Assembly: GCF_030463535.1 (NCBI RefSeq)
Contig: NC_132879.1
Span: forward strand, 31,666,133-31,730,132
Length of the DNA stretch: 64,000 bases
Reading direction: 5' to 3'
Source of the DNA: Salminus brasiliensis
Taxonomy: Eukaryota; Chordata; Actinopteri; Characiformes; Bryconidae
Shown one piece after another: positions 48,549 to 60,260 of the stretch. Within the stretch, counting starts at the first letter, position 1. Each line of letters opens with the position of its first letter. Made by a program: the position numbers and the translations under genes. The notes beneath the pieces were generated by a model. The model was given only the letters and a program-made list of their open reading frames with translations, had not been told where the DNA came from and did not search any database.

Positions 48549-51500
48549 CTTGTTGCCATACGTTTTCCCAGTGGGCGATGTGATCTGAAAGCAATAGCGT
48601 CTATCCTCGCACTCCACAGCCATGACCGAGCTGTTGTCCAGGTCCAGCACCATGCCCCCTGCCACAGCACCACGTGGCTGGCACATCAGGTTGCCTCCCT
48701 GCGTGAAGAAATACAGCCGGTCCCAGGCTGTGGTCACCAACCCCGTCTTACTGCAGGAGAGTGCAGAGCGAGCATTAAAAAGAAAGGATGTAGGATGAGA
48801 AGGAGTTCACACTTCATTTTCACAACTAGATTTAGACTTCTAAAATAAACTGTGTGCTAATTAACCTATTTAATACTGAAGGAGAAAAAACGTGTCTGAC
48901 TTTCGAATCCAATCTTCTCTATTATAAGTCAATTTCTCAAAGCTGCTGTTGTGTTAAACATGATTTAAAATTTAGAGATTTTTATTTTAATCACTACCAT
49001 TACAATCAAGAAGACTTCATTCACCTTCTCATGTTATTTTGGTGAAGGAAATGTGCACTTCTTCAGAAAATATTTCAGTGTATCCAACAATAGAGGCAGA
49101 TTATTTAATATAATGATAGAAAACAACATATAAAAGCTCCAGTTCCAAGAAAAATGACAATTCAGTGTCGACATGCCTGTTTCCCAACCAATCTGGGGGA
49201 TTTTGAAGAGTTAAAGACAAATCTCCACTCTCAAGATCAGAAAAGATCTGAAAAATGCTTAATTGGGTACAAGGCTTTTTAAAGCACAAACAAGGTAGAA
49301 AGGAGCCAATCAGAGTGAGTCTTGTTATTATTGGCTGTCTGGGGACAGAACCAGACACAAACAATACTTAAACCGAACCAGAACTAGCGAAATGCAATCG
49401 GTTCAAGGATCAGCTGAGAATGCGACAATACAAACGCTTATCTTCCAAATATTCCAGTAATACTGTAGATGCACAGTGTCATTTGTAGCACATCAAAGTG
49501 GACACATTTAGCTTGCTGATTAGCTGATACCTATATAAACATCTGCATTTGATGCCCAAATGCATTTTCACAAATGCACAGAATTTAATTAAACTTGAAC
49601 CCTTTATCAGGAATTGTAACTGCATGGTCAATCATTTTTTTGCTGTAATAAAAATTTGTCAAGACCATCTAAAGTTGTTAAAGTTGTTAAATGGGTCATT
49701 AAAAAAAACTGAAAAGTACACAATTTTACCATTTTTTCTTTGTATAGAAATGCATTTCTTAGTGTAACAGTTAAATGGTTAAGCAGAAGGAAAGAAAAGA
49801 GCTGTTTACTTCCTAATGTTGAGGTAGCCTGCTTTCTGTATGAGTGTGCGGTTGACTGGCTCCAGGTCGTGGTCAGGCATGTAGACGGTGTCTTCCACTG
49901 ACAACAGCTCTCTCTGAGTCAAACGCATGCTCTCTGCCTCTGCATCTAACTGCGCCTGGATACTGCGGAGGGAGAGAGAGAGAAAAATGCTTGTGTCAAC
50001 TATCAAAAATGTCTGAAGCGCCTCCTTAAAATTTCACAATTACAAAGTAGAAATAGATAAATAGAAGTTCTTTACATAGAAACCTGACTCTTTACCTCTG
50101 AGTCATACTGGTCACAGATGCCAGGAAACTGTCCATTTTCTTAGAAACCAGTTCCATACCTTTCTTAAAGAAGCTAATCTGTATGAGGTAAGAATGAGGA
50201 AAGAATGAAGACAGAACAGCATATGAAGCCACTGAGGTAATATTATTTCAGGATTATGAGTCCTAACACACAAATCTACAAAAAGTGAAACTCATACCTG
50301 CGCTTGTGTGTATCCCAGCATGGGTTCCAGCATAGCTACTCTCTTCCTGTACTGTAAGGCATTGAGAGCACAGTAATACTGCATAGAGGCCTGATGCTGC
50401 TTCCTGCGGCAAAACGCCACCTCCCGAATCACCTCTGCTTTTAGCTGGGGATAGAAAAAGATACAGACACACCCAAGCACAAATGGTACCTAATTATTGG
50501 CTTCTGCAACAGTCATAAGCAAATGTTTGGGTACCCCTGGTCAAATGGCTTGTTGATTTGCATAAATAGGTTACTGTTTATTTCTCTCTATTTAATATAT
50601 TGAAAAAAACAGCTTTTACAAAGATTATGGCACATTTTATATGTTTATGTTTAGTCTTTCAAAAACATTTTTCTTGTAGATTTTAATCCCCCTATTTACA
50701 TTTAGAAATTCATCAAAATGTGTCATTTGAACAAGGTTGTCTAAAAGCTGTATGACTGATGACTGTATATCCTTGTCCTATACTTTTCATTTTCATCAAT
50801 TTCATGTCATATCATGAAAAGCAATTGAGTGTATGTGGCATTCAAAATACCCACCTTTTCATTTTCCCTTTTCTTGGGTAGTCTACTGTATTTAACCATG
50901 GCTGCTTCATGCTCTAAGGATACAGAGGAAAGGCATCACCATTTTACTATTAAGCATTAAGACACTTCCCTGTTCACTTTTTATATTAGCAATGCTTTGC
51001 TCTTACCATCAGTGGCAATTCCAAATATTTCCTTCAGAGTGCTTATTTCTGTAACAAGAAACATGGATTAAATCATTTCCCTTGTGTAGATGTGTAAAAC
51101 GGTCAATTATGCAATGCTTTCCAGGATTGGGCTATTTCACACTTAGTGTTTGAACGTTTCTGTGTAAATCATGCACAGAAATACAGTCCTGACAAAATAC
51201 ATATCATAGCAATGTGGCGTAGGCAATCGGGAGAGTCAGAAGAACTGCTAGTGGGCTGCTAATGTATAAACAAGTCTACAGAGACACATTCTAAAGGATT
51301 ATTACTGTTTATTTTTCTGATTTGCTCATTTGATTAATTTAACATATTACAAAAATTGTGTGCAAAAAAATAGCACATTAAATATGCTGTTTGTTAAATC
51401 CCCCAATATGGTAAAAATCAGATTCTTATCATTTTCTTATCAGAAAATAAAGGACTTGTGCTCTACAATGTGCAGAAAACCTTTCCATTCAAGTTAGTTT

Positions 51501-53022
51501 GCTCAGATTAATTTGATCACTTATTTTTATGTGTTATTTGTTTAGAGGCAATCAAGCCTTTGCACAAGACTACATAAAACCCAACCCTATAAAGGCAAGA
51601 ACTTCTAAGGATACAGAGAAAATACATCACTATTTTACAATTAAGCATTAAATGACCGATCAGTACCAAAAGCCCTTTGAGCTTCAAGTACAGCTCAGCT
51701 TGACCCGCCATCCTTTAAGACCCACGGAAGACAAGCTTCTAGGCTTTTTTCTGTCCTGGAACCGAAGTGGTGGAATGAACTTATCTTGGGTGTCTGAACA
51801 GCAGAGTCACTTGCTGTCTTCAAATGCACACTAAAGACCCAGCTCTTTCAAAAGTACTTGGGTGAAGTGTAGTGTTGAGCTCCAAGCTGGCGTTTGTATT
51901 TAGTAGTGTCTAAGCTTAGGGGAATCTTTTGGATCCTAGCTGACATAAACTAGCTAAGGATCATTTCTGAGTAAACAGTGAAGCACTTAGCAGCTAATCA
52001 GCAGCCCAAGTATCCTCTATAGCCTCTATAATGACAAAGACCAGAAGGTAACTGCTGCATGCTTAAGATGGAACTAAAGTTTAATTAGGAAGGTAGTGAA
52101 TAAGACATCATCAGTCTGGTGATATTAGTGTTTCTAATTGATACACAGAACGTGTTGCTTTTCTTGAATTACCGACACAGCAATGTAAATCAGATGAAGC
52201 TGGCTAACAGGGCTTTACTTTTTTTTTCCATTTCAGCACCGATTGGTCAGCTTGGAATTTCAATCTGTTATATGTCTTTTATTTTATATCATGGTCAAAG
52301 ATTCACGATGAAAATACCATTAACTATTATCCAAAAATCTTTCAAATAAAGTCTTGTTCCTATAACTTTCACTGAAACCCTAGTGTTTTGTTTTAAAAAA
52401 CATTATGCTTCAACAGTGACAATATAAATAATAAAAAAGTATAAAATAACTGAAAAAGACGAAAAGCTGTTAATTTTTATGTTGTACAGTTTAGTACAGG
52501 TCTGCATCATGCAAGTTACAGTCTGGGCCGGTGTCAGAGAAACGTGTCACATGCATAAACCCTTTCATACCAGTCAGGTCCTTCTCTCTGAACTGCACCA
52601 TGGGAAACACCATCCTGTCAGCAATCTGACTGGCCAGGTCAGCATGCAGAGCATTCAGCTGAAAGAGAACGAGAGACAGAGAGAGGTGAAAACTGCAGAA
52701 ACAAAGTAAGGACTACAAGCTTTACTGAAATATGAAATATAAAATATAAAAAACACACCAGTGCACCCCCCCTTCCATACTGTAAGATAAGAAACCCCAC
52801 AACAGAGGGCATCTCCCCATGCCATAACCCTAAAAGGTAAAAGGGGTGTGTGTTGAGTGCAGTAGCATGGCTGCTAACACCTTGACCTTGCTGGCTGGGA
52901 AAACACCTGCCATCTGTTATTATGCCCCCTGCTGGAACCCCACAGTGTCTCCACCTGCACTGAGGCTGGATGCCTCCACCCAGCTGAGCCTACCCACCGC
53001 CCACGAGTAATTACACGCGCGT

Positions 53023-53060
<38 letters not shown>

Positions 53061-55038
53061 AGATATAATTGCCATAACAATCCAAGAATCCTCGTATTTC
53101 TGAAACCATAACGCTTGAGATATTTCAATAGCACAGTAATTCTATGCTTAAGGATGCACTTAAACACAAACTCCTGAACATTCTGTATGCAAGCAGATCC
53201 AATCTTAGAAGGCATCAGCAGCACAGCAGGTAGTGTTCTCACCTCTTCCACAGTTTTGGCGAAGTGCTGAAGCGTGTTGATCACCTCTTCATCTCCCCTC
53301 CCCAGAGCAAAGTTCTGCAACATCAAAGAAGCCCAAAATTACTCAAAGTTCGAAACGCTGAATAATTCAGCGCTCATCTGTCGACGTTTCTGACTCTGGG
53401 TCATAACTAAATCTTCTTAGGAAAATTGCTAGAAACTATTAAGCCATGTTGAAACTGAAAACAGAAATACAGTAAGACTGATACAGCGTGGTTTGCAGTG
53501 CCTGACTCAAGAGCAATGTGCAGTAGCATAGCCACTTAATTTGGCCAAGCTGTAATTGATCAACACTATGGAAGAGACATATGTTACCTGTTTCTCATAC
53601 TCAAGTAACTGATTGGAGAGCTGTTCTGTAGCCAGGGCCATCTCATTCTGAAGAGAGTGAGAGGACAGGAGAGCAAGAGAGAAAGGCATGGACTGAGCAT
53701 GATTTCTGCAATGCTACACAGTGACTGTTTCACTGCAAAAGACAGACTTAACAGTGTTGACTGTATTAGGGTCAATAGGTTAGAATCATATTCAATATTA
53801 GAGTAAATAACATGCTTTTTGGTAAGCTTGGTCAACCAGCAGAGCATGAACAATTTGCATCATAAAAAACTATGATGTAAGGCTGTAGGCTTACCCGACC
53901 CTGACCAGGAAGAAGCATATATATATATATATATATATGTAGACTGCATCACCTACTCTGCCATGAAGCATTGTAGATTTTAAAGTTTAGGGCTACCGAG
54001 TTCCCTGGGTTTAATGAGACGTGAATATGTTGCATGTTAATTAATACAGTGTGATGTCTTTGTTTGCTTTTGTGATGAGTTTTTTGGGCCTTTTATTGGT
54101 ACTTGGTGTGGTTGGTGTGGGGCAACAGATAACACCACTACCTCTGTAATACGAGTAACCTTGTAAGTTGCTCTGGATAAGAGCATCAGCTAAACGCCAT
54201 AAATGTAAATGTACTTTTTGGTCAAACACCTTTGCCTTGTACCTGTTAAATGATCTGTGTGGGCAACTTGAATTATTATTGCTGACCCAAAGGTTAAATA
54301 CACGTTCCAACACCATACACTAATTTCTGGTTTAATCCAGCCCAGGTTTCACTTTGTGATCTAAATGTTGTGAATTCAGGAACAGGTTGAACAATTCTAA
54401 ACTGGAGGCAAGTGTATTTACTTATTCAAAATATTAAGGTAATATATATATATATAACTATAAAGACTCTACAGTAATTCTATGATAGAATATTTCTGAT
54501 ATAGTGCCACATCATGACTCCTCTGCTGTTACATCGTCTGCACGTGTGTACCTGTGCCCCAAAGACTCTTTGCATAGACTGCAGGAGCTGGTTGGTGTAG
54601 TCTGTGAGAGTGCCTGCATCCTCCTCAAACACGCTGAGCAGGGAGCGAGTCTGAAACACAGAGCAGAGTGCCAATAAGATGCATTGAGTGGAACAGAGCA
54701 GTCATGTGCACAGCTCAGTGAGAGAGCAGGGACGTGGCTGAAAGGACTTCAACAGCTGCAGGTGTGGGTGCGGTTCGAACACAACACAAACAAAAGGTCA
54801 AAATAATTAGGCTTCTGCGGAACTGCCTGTAAGGTCATTAACCCCTAAAAACTCTGAGATCCTCACTCTCATAACAACGAAAATCAAATATTAGCTGTAT
54901 GGTAGTTACTGAATAATAGGGATTCAGGATTTAAGGATTAATGATAGAATAATAACACTGGAGTTTAAAGGGTTAAGATCTAGCACCTTATCCTGGCAGT
55001 GCCAATACAGTACACGCCAACCAGTGTTGCACACATTG

Positions 55039-55077
<39 letters not shown>

Positions 55078-58000
55078 CTCAACTGACAAAAATGTTTTGA
55101 GGAAGCCTTTGTTCTCACTAATGATCATAAAAGACATTCCAGGACCCTAAAATATGTAGTTGGTATGACCGTCTTTGCAAGCTAAAATCACACAACTGCA
55201 TTCATCCCCATCTGTTCATTTCTTCCATATAAAATACTCCACCATTCTTAATCTCCTAAAGCGACTTCACTGACAACTACATGATGTGCGTTTGGGTGTG
55301 TAGCATTTTCTGATCAAATCAGAGGCATTTGAACCAATTCATTAGAGGCATGTGGTGCCAATTCAGCAAAACAGATCAACAGAACAAATGAACAAAACGG
55401 CAGAACCAGTACTGGAAATGCTGTACTAAGCTAAAGAGACTCAGCAAATCCAGAAACAAAGGTACAATTCCCGGTTTCAGACAAAACCCTGCCCACAAAG
55501 CGTTCACCGAAGACCCTTAATGATGTTAGCCCTAGCATGTACAAATCTCCATCTCTCAGTGGAAATGAGCACTCTCCATACATGAGTTTCCACCACCTAT
55601 ACCTGAGCAGCTCATGTTAAGCTAATCGTACTCTGCTGATGCAAAGGTTTTCTTAAAGCAGCAATGTGTAGCATTTTTACCTTTAAATAACACCTTCAAA
55701 AGCATAGTAATGCTACACTGAGCTGTAAAGTTTCACACGGAATGCCACTTTCACCACTGCGATTTCAAACACATTATTTTTAATGGGATGAACGGTGCAG
55801 AGACTTTTCAATGCACGGAGCTCAGCAGCAAGCACAGCAGATGCACAAGGTGACGTTTTTCAGCTTGGCCAATAGGAGAGCAGTGGTGCGTCCAGTAGTT
55901 CCTCCAACATGGAGGAAAGGCTAGTTTTAACTGTTTCTGAACACAAACTGTACCACACCAGGCCCAAGATGGTCTTCCAGGTTTGCCGCTAGAAGCATTT
56001 AGTCAGCTCGTTGCTAACTAAACAATGTGACTTTGGTGAAGTAACACTTGTGAGAACCGTAATCTTGTAATATTACTCTACGGCCTCAGTCCACATGCTG
56101 CTTTCACTTCAGAAGCCGGTTCTTCATCTCTCAGATGGTAAAATGCACGTGTAAAGAGTGTTCTTTAGTGGTGGCTTAAGGAGAAATGTCACTTGCCAAC
56201 TGTAGGGGGAGCACAAGAGTAAGAAATGCCCAGTTTCAGCATAATACTGATTTAAACCAATCAAAAACCCGAAATGCTTTGTCCCACCCCCAGAACCACA
56301 AAGAAGAGAAAGAACCGAATCACAATTAAATCACACAGATCTTTACAAGAAATAGGGGACAGCATCAATAAAATGCATACAGGGAATATTCAAAATAATA
56401 TTTTTAAAAGGTGTTTGGTGCATCAAGAAAACATCCAAGATATTTCAAACCAGGTTAAGATAACCCTCTCCCTTTAAGCAGGTTCAGATTTGCCAATTTT
56501 GAATCACTATGGGTAGTTTTGTTTAGAGTTGCTAGATTATCCAGACATGGCAGTTGCAGTTTTTTGGATGAACTCCGACTTGAAATCACACTGAAAAAAG
56601 CAAACCTTTTCATGGTCAATAAAGCAGAGCTTTTGTCTTTTTAAAAATATGATTCAGCTTCTGGAACTCATTTCACTGACACTGACATTTAAAAGTTCTG
56701 AAAAGCCTAAAACAATATCTTGGAACACGTGATCAACATAACAATATACAATGCCTTCGTTATGGACTTTCCAAAACCTGCAACTGTAATATATTTACAA
56801 TTTACATTTACTACACTGTCTACTATACAACATATCTGCTTATCAGAGTTTACCTCCTGTAGTTTTCCATCTGCAGCTTATCTTTAATGCACTAATGTAC
56901 TGACTGGTTGGAGAAGTTGTAGTTTTAGGTGGGCTATTGTAAGCATATGAAATTACCTTAACACCAGAAAAAAAGTCCTCTCCAGTATTAAACTGCTCAG
57001 ATAAAACCAGAAGTGTGGAGTATAGGGCTGAATTTAGTCAACCCTCAGCTTTCAGCTTATTATTAAAACCGTCCTCTCCAACACTTCTCCTGGAGAGCTT
57101 CCTTCCTGCAGGTTTCAGCTAATCCAGAACTTGTGAAGGTAGTAATGAATTGGATCAGGTAGGGACGGTTATGGTTGGATCCACAGTCTGCAGGAAGCAG
57201 GTTGCTCTCGAGGAGCAGGGTTAGGGACCACTGATGTAACATGTAGTTGACCTCAGCATATAAAGTGAAAGCAACAGGTTTCGAGCTCTGACCCCTTGAG
57301 AAGTCATCTTTCCCTGGCCAAGGGGGTGGGGGAAGAGTAAAAAAGCGGCCAAGGGTTCAGTTGAAAATGAGCCACAAGTCAGTCAGAGGCAGCTATGTGA
57401 ACCTGGATATCACTTGACAGGGGAAGTCAAACGAAGAACTGAAGAAGAGACTTCAAACACCAAACAGGTCTTGGTTGATCAAGTACACTTGAAGTAAAAG
57501 GAAAACTGTAAAATCGGATTTTAGGGCAAACTGTCACTTAAAAGCTGTCAAACATTCAGCACAGATCTAGCCCTGTTATTCACATAACACACATTTCCTT
57601 TCTTTCCACATCTTGAAATACCCTTTTTTGTAAAGATGAAGAAGTTAGACTTGAATCTAAAGACATCTTTTTTTAATGTTGGTGCTGTTTGAGAACTGAT
57701 GTGTCATATGATATTTAAGTTTACATGAATAATGGAAATGATGATTCCTGAGTGCTGCTGATCTGGCCAGCATTATCATTATCATCATTCACTTTATTCA
57801 TGCAAACCTTAAATATCATTTGATATATTTAAATTGTGTTCCATTTTATTACAAAATCCTTACACAGCATTGTAAGTATTAATGGAAAGAGCTTATTAAT
57901 AGTTATTTAGATTCTTGAATCTGAACTGCACTTTCAAAACAATCCGAAGCACGCAGTTAATGACACACCCTGCAGTTCACAGTCAGGTCTTGAACAAATA

Positions 58001-60103
58001 TTTAAAGCAAACAATCTAATTAGCTCTAACAGACAGCTGTCACACACCTAAAAACAAAGTACAATGTATTTAAGGAATATTAAAAAGTATATATATATTA
58101 TGATACTTTTTACTTTTTTACTGAAAATAAACATCACAGTACACCAGAATAGGTGGCATATTGTCCAGCGCTACTACGAAAACACTAAACATCTCTGAAG
58201 ACTCTGAAAAAGAAACCCACATAACTCCAAAGATCTCTGACTACCACACCACTCTTCAGCTTCGTTACTACATATATAACCTTGTGTATTAGTTTCAGAG
58301 ACATTACTAAATAACAAGCCTTAAGATCCGTCAGTGAATAAGGAGTCAGAGAACAGGGGGTCAACATCCTCAGGATCTTAAACCAACTTTTCTAATCATT
58401 ATTTCATTTTAAGCTATTTATGATCTAGTGAACCAACATTGTTAGGAGCAAATATTACATTAGGACCGGCTCAGTCACGAGACAACCTTTATTTTCTAAT
58501 AAACTGGCCTTTCCCCTACTTTTTAACAGTGCATACCCCACGATTCTGTGAGCTGAGACTGGACTGAAGTAACAGGAGCATCAGTACTGCTGCCATACTC
58601 ATGCATGCCTGCAGCTGTGAATCATTATATTGCAAAATAAAAGTCTAATTTGACAACTTCTGACTAACTTCAACTATTGACTGAACATGAGACTCACAAA
58701 ATCACAACTGAACTGTAAAGGTATGCTACCTCCTATAACAGAAATGCACAGGCTGTTATTAGACTGTTAGAGAAATATGTCATTCACACTGAAAATGACT
58801 GTAAAGACATTAGAATTCATATTTTTCCAAAACTATCTTGAAGTTGGTGCTGATGTTGAGAACTGATGTAACGTATGATATGTACGTTTGCATGGATAAA
58901 GGAAATGATGCTTTCTGAGTGCTGCTACTGTAAGGTAAAAGGATGTCTTACAGACCTGACCGGCATTAGACATTCTTTAGCACTCAGGATTCATCATTTA
59001 CTTTATTATCATATGAATAAATGTGACTCACAAAATCAGGACCGAACTGCAAAGGTATACTGGCTACTATAATAGAAATGCAGAAGACTGTTATTAGACT
59101 GTCAGGGAAATATGTCATTCACGCATGGGGTGAAAATGTGCAATAATCATGCCTCCTATAAGAGTAATGAACAGGCTGGTATTAGACTGTCATCAGGGAA
59201 TACAGCTATGTATAAAACGGCTGGCTACCTCCACATAATACAGTGGAGTTCAGCATCCACTAATATTGCCTGTCCCTGTAATAACACAGATACTGTAACA
59301 GTGGGGATACTGTAGTGGTAAAGGGGGAAATAACGCTGGATGGGAAGTATTTATTAGTATAATAGACATAATACAGTGAAACCTTCATTATAAGCATCCC
59401 TCCCTCAAAGTCAGCTGGGTTCACAGTGTAGTTTCAGGCTGCAGTAGACGGTCTCTAGTCTGGCTCAGACAGTATTTGACAGGCAGGCGCGCTCCCTGTC
59501 ACACACACTCAACAACACTCAATAGACCCAACTAATCAGGCCCCTCCCAGACTGGGCTGCAGGCCCTGCTGCTGTAGACTGACCGCAAGCGAAAAACACA
59601 CATTTCTGCTGAAATGGCTCAAAAACGACCCAACATGGCCGTTAAACGCAGTACTCGGGGGTGCGGGTCGGCTCATTTGTGGCTCGCTGGTCAAGTCGTA
59701 AACAACTGAGATGCAGGATGCGTGCGCTCGCCTCCATGGCCTTTACTCCAGAAAAAAAGCCAGGGACTCGAGCTGCTATTTATTCATGCAGACACGCCGT
59801 TCTTCATCACACAGCCGTATAGTCTGCCTTCGCCACACCCCAGCCTGTTCTTACAGCGTTTCAATGTAAGACAGCGAAGTAGTAATGGAGCTGAGTGGGC
59901 ACTCATCAATGAGATCCTGGTCTTCGGGAAAACGGGATCACCAGTTCAGGAAGGCTAACGCTACAGCCGGACTCAGCCCACAGACAGCGCAGACCGCGAC
60001 GACACCCTCTAACACAGGAGCTACCGCAGCAAAGACCTGTTTAGCCTACCTGTGGACTGTCTTGCAGGGCTTCCTCCAGGAGCAGTTTATGGACGGCCGG
60101 CAT
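39427..60103 (-). CDS. appl2: APPL2 adaptor protein (BAR-PH-PTB), 21 coding exons
   Basis: APPL2 is a Rab5 effector on early signalling endosomes that dimerises through its BAR-PH module and binds receptor tails and kinases through its PTB domain. Exons in coding order: 60103-60050, 54650-54552, 53647-53588, 53314-53243, 52658-52571, 51048-51007, 50913-50855, 50444-50298, 50178-50096, 49962-49810, 48750-48562, 45222-45180, 45081-45025, 44110-44016, 43051-42902, 42273-42221, 42047-41873, 41757-41721, 41210-41055, 39758-39711, 39558-39427. All junctions are GT-AG and phases agree, giving 1992 nt, or 663 residues plus TGA, against 664 in human APPL2. APPL2 rather than APPL1 is shown by the start MPAVHKLLLEEALQDSPQ, by SVFEEDAGTLTDYTNQLLQ and by ELIAPGTPIQFDIVLPA-like text. 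The protein ends ESEA, as in the family. Confidence 0.96.
39885..40160. repeat. interspersed repeat-like segment in appl2 intron 20
   Basis: The text TTACCACATTTTCTACCCAG, followed by a GTGGCTCCCCAGCTCCG block, resembles a dispersed repeat widespread in otophysan fish. I recognise the style rather than a named family, so this is tentative. Confidence 0.3.
40440..40830. repeat. intronic minisatellite, about 55-65 bp unit, ATTGG-containing
   Basis: About seven degenerate units share GAGACCTCCCCCTGACTGTG, then ATTGGTCCTAATCACCACCT, then TGTT or TTGTT. They start near 40452, 40502, 40547, 40600, 40650, 40710 and 40765. Each better copy carries TGATTGGTCC, a CCAAT box in the appl2 coding-strand direction. 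The array fills part of appl2 intron 19, between exons 41055-41210 and 39711-39758. Confidence 0.75.
42221..44110 (-). CDS. appl2: appl2 exons 14-16: linker with NPF motif
   Basis: Residues about 383-481 join PH and PTB. The text includes LNQTAIQAVTPITSFEKRAE, then PEDLIAPGTPIQFDIVLPAS, EFLDQNRTGGR and RTNPFGETEEESSSSAD. The conserved NPF tripeptide is a candidate EH-domain ligand. The linker between ITSFEKR and EDLIAPG is a diverged low-complexity stretch (KPGGVAPSSTKKAS) and shorter than in human. Confidence 0.92.
44340..44720 (+). mobile_element. possible solo LTR or retroelement fragment
   Basis: The stretch has a promoter- and poly(A)-like end (GTAAATAAAGCATGG at about 44594-44608 followed by a T-rich tract) and two imperfect copies of a GCTAAGMAGYRARAGCCAGTAG block near 44459 and 44500. 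This could be the LTR of an old retroelement inside appl2 intron 13. No coding part is present, and terminal TG/CA and target duplications are not convincing. Confidence 0.25.
45025..48750 (-). CDS. appl2: appl2 exons 11-13: PH domain
   Basis: Residues about 286-382 carry the pleckstrin homology fold that packs against the BAR domain and contributes to phosphoinositide and Rab binding: KTGLVTTAWDRLYFFTQGGN, LMCQPRGAVAGGMVLDLDN, SSVMAVECEDRRYCFQIT, SMILQAESRREYEE and WICTINNISRQIYLTDNPE. The closing Trp of the PH C-terminal helix is the first residue of exon 13. The exon 11 donor is followed after 14 bases by a long GT tract (on the coding strand). Confidence 0.95.
45282..45580. mobile_element. 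MITE-like element, sister of 19930-20315
   Basis: The left end ATATGGACAAAAGTATTGGG and right end CATATTTGGACATATAGTAT are inverted repeats. It shares TTCATTGTTTCTTCTGAA with the copy in tubgcp6 and sits in appl2 intron 11. Confidence 0.65.
46062..46088. repeat. interstitial telomere-like repeat
   Basis: About four CCCTAA-type units (TTAACCCTAACCCTAACCC, then a variant TTACCCTA) lie in appl2 intron 11. Confidence 0.85.
46338..46645. mobile_element. decayed MITE, related to 2066-2315
   Basis: It shares CACAGTATGCTTTTATG and CATCAGTGCTTAAAG with the copy near the left edge and ends in ATATCACCTAGCTCT, a decayed form of that element's ATATCGCCCAGCCCT end. Confidence 0.45.
47208..48165 (+). mobile_element. 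Tc1-like transposon relic in appl2 intron 11
   Basis: An almost full-length but heavily mutated Tc1-like body: ACTCAGAATGGTGTAATAAA, TGTCAGCCAAGAACAGAAAG, AACTGGACAGTTGAAGA, TGGTCTGATGAATCT (from the catalytic WSDE block), and ACACTTTTGGGATGTGGAAG. Stops and frameshifts break all frames. It is transcribed antisense as part of the appl2 intron. Confidence 0.75.
48494..48547. repeat. (AC)n tract near appl2 exon 11 donor
   Basis: About 27 AC units on the + strand are GT units on the appl2 coding strand. They begin 14 bases inside the intron that follows exon 11 (exon end 48562). Confidence 0.95.
49810..60103 (-). CDS. appl2: appl2 exons 1-10: BAR domain
   Basis: Residues 1 to about 270 form the curved, dimeric, membrane-binding BAR domain. 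Conserved blocks include ALATEQLSNQLLEYEKQ, NFALGRGDEEVINTLQHF, ADRMVFPMVQFREKDLT, HEAAMVKYSRLPKKRENEK, CRRKQHQASMQYYCALNALQ, RVAMLEPMLGYTQAQ and ISFFKKGMELVSKKMDSFL. Exon 10 (49962-49810) continues through RLTQRELLSVEDTVYMPD and NRTLIQKAGYLNIR, where the PH domain begins. Exon 1 is separated from exon 2 by a 5.4 kb intron. Confidence 0.95.
51640..51890 (+). mobile_element. possible LINE (L2/CR1-type) 3' fragment
   Basis: Frame-shifted text recalls the C-terminal tail of L2-like reverse transcriptases (a WNEL block followed by FK-TQLF). In this copy W-NELILGV appears near 51770 and DPALSKVLG near 51835. It lies in appl2 intron 5. The identification is tentative. Confidence 0.35.
53026..53058. 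repeat. (AC)n microsatellite in appl2 intron 4
   Basis: This is a pure AC run, GT on the coding strand, about 185 bases downstream of the exon 4 donor. Confidence 0.9.
53918..53938. repeat. (AT)n microsatellite in appl2 intron 2
   Basis: A short pure AT run, with nothing else notable around it. Confidence 0.9.
54095..54213 (+). mobile_element. shortened SINE copy
   Basis: The head GGTGTGGGGCAACAGATAAC joins directly to the core TTGCTCTGGATAAGAGCATC and ends in TAAATGTAAATGTA. It is the same SINE type as 26399-26625 in opposite orientation, with the B-box region deleted. Confidence 0.7.
54651..60049 (-). other. appl2: appl2 intron 1
   Basis: A 5.4 kb intron between the 54-nt first coding exon and exon 2. 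It contains an (AC)n tract at 55046-55074, an interspersed repeat-like patch at 57065-57240 and a local duplication at 57660-59200. I found no exon-like frame of convincing quality. Open frames on both strands here are short and unrelated to known families. Confidence 0.7.
57660..59200. repeat. local duplication block in appl2 intron 1
   Basis: A roughly 330-bp unit starting GACTCACAAAATCA at 58691 recurs from 59022 (compare GTTATTAGACTGT and AAATATGTCATTCAC in both) and partially at 59140-59200. Its second half (GAGAACTGATGT, then GGAAATGATG and GAGTGCTGCT, 58850-58930) also recurs at 57685-57765. Copies differ by many substitutions, so the event is not recent. Confidence 0.65.
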
Positions 60104-60260
60104 CTTGCTAACGAGTGATGGTGCTTGAATTATTGAAGATGTGGACTCGCTTTCCCAGAGAGCAGTGCGCGACCGGTCACTGAGGAGACACGCCTCCGCG
60201 ATGGTCCTAATGTATGACTCAACTTGCTAGTTAGGCAGCTTCATGTTTTAAGGCCATAAC
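60104..60260 (-). promoter_or_regulatory. appl2: appl2 5' UTR and promoter region
   Basis: The DNA immediately upstream of the appl2 ATG (60101-60103) is CpG-bearing (GTGACCGGTCGCGCACTG and GGAGGCGTGTCTCC on the minus strand), as expected of a housekeeping 5' end. No TATA box is obvious. The ATG context GCAAGATGC has A at -3. Confidence 0.5.

Noticed and set aside
59722..60118. Two + strand open frames near the appl2 start
   Set aside because: They lie in CpG-rich promoter and intron DNA antisense to appl2 exon 1 and have no recognisable product.
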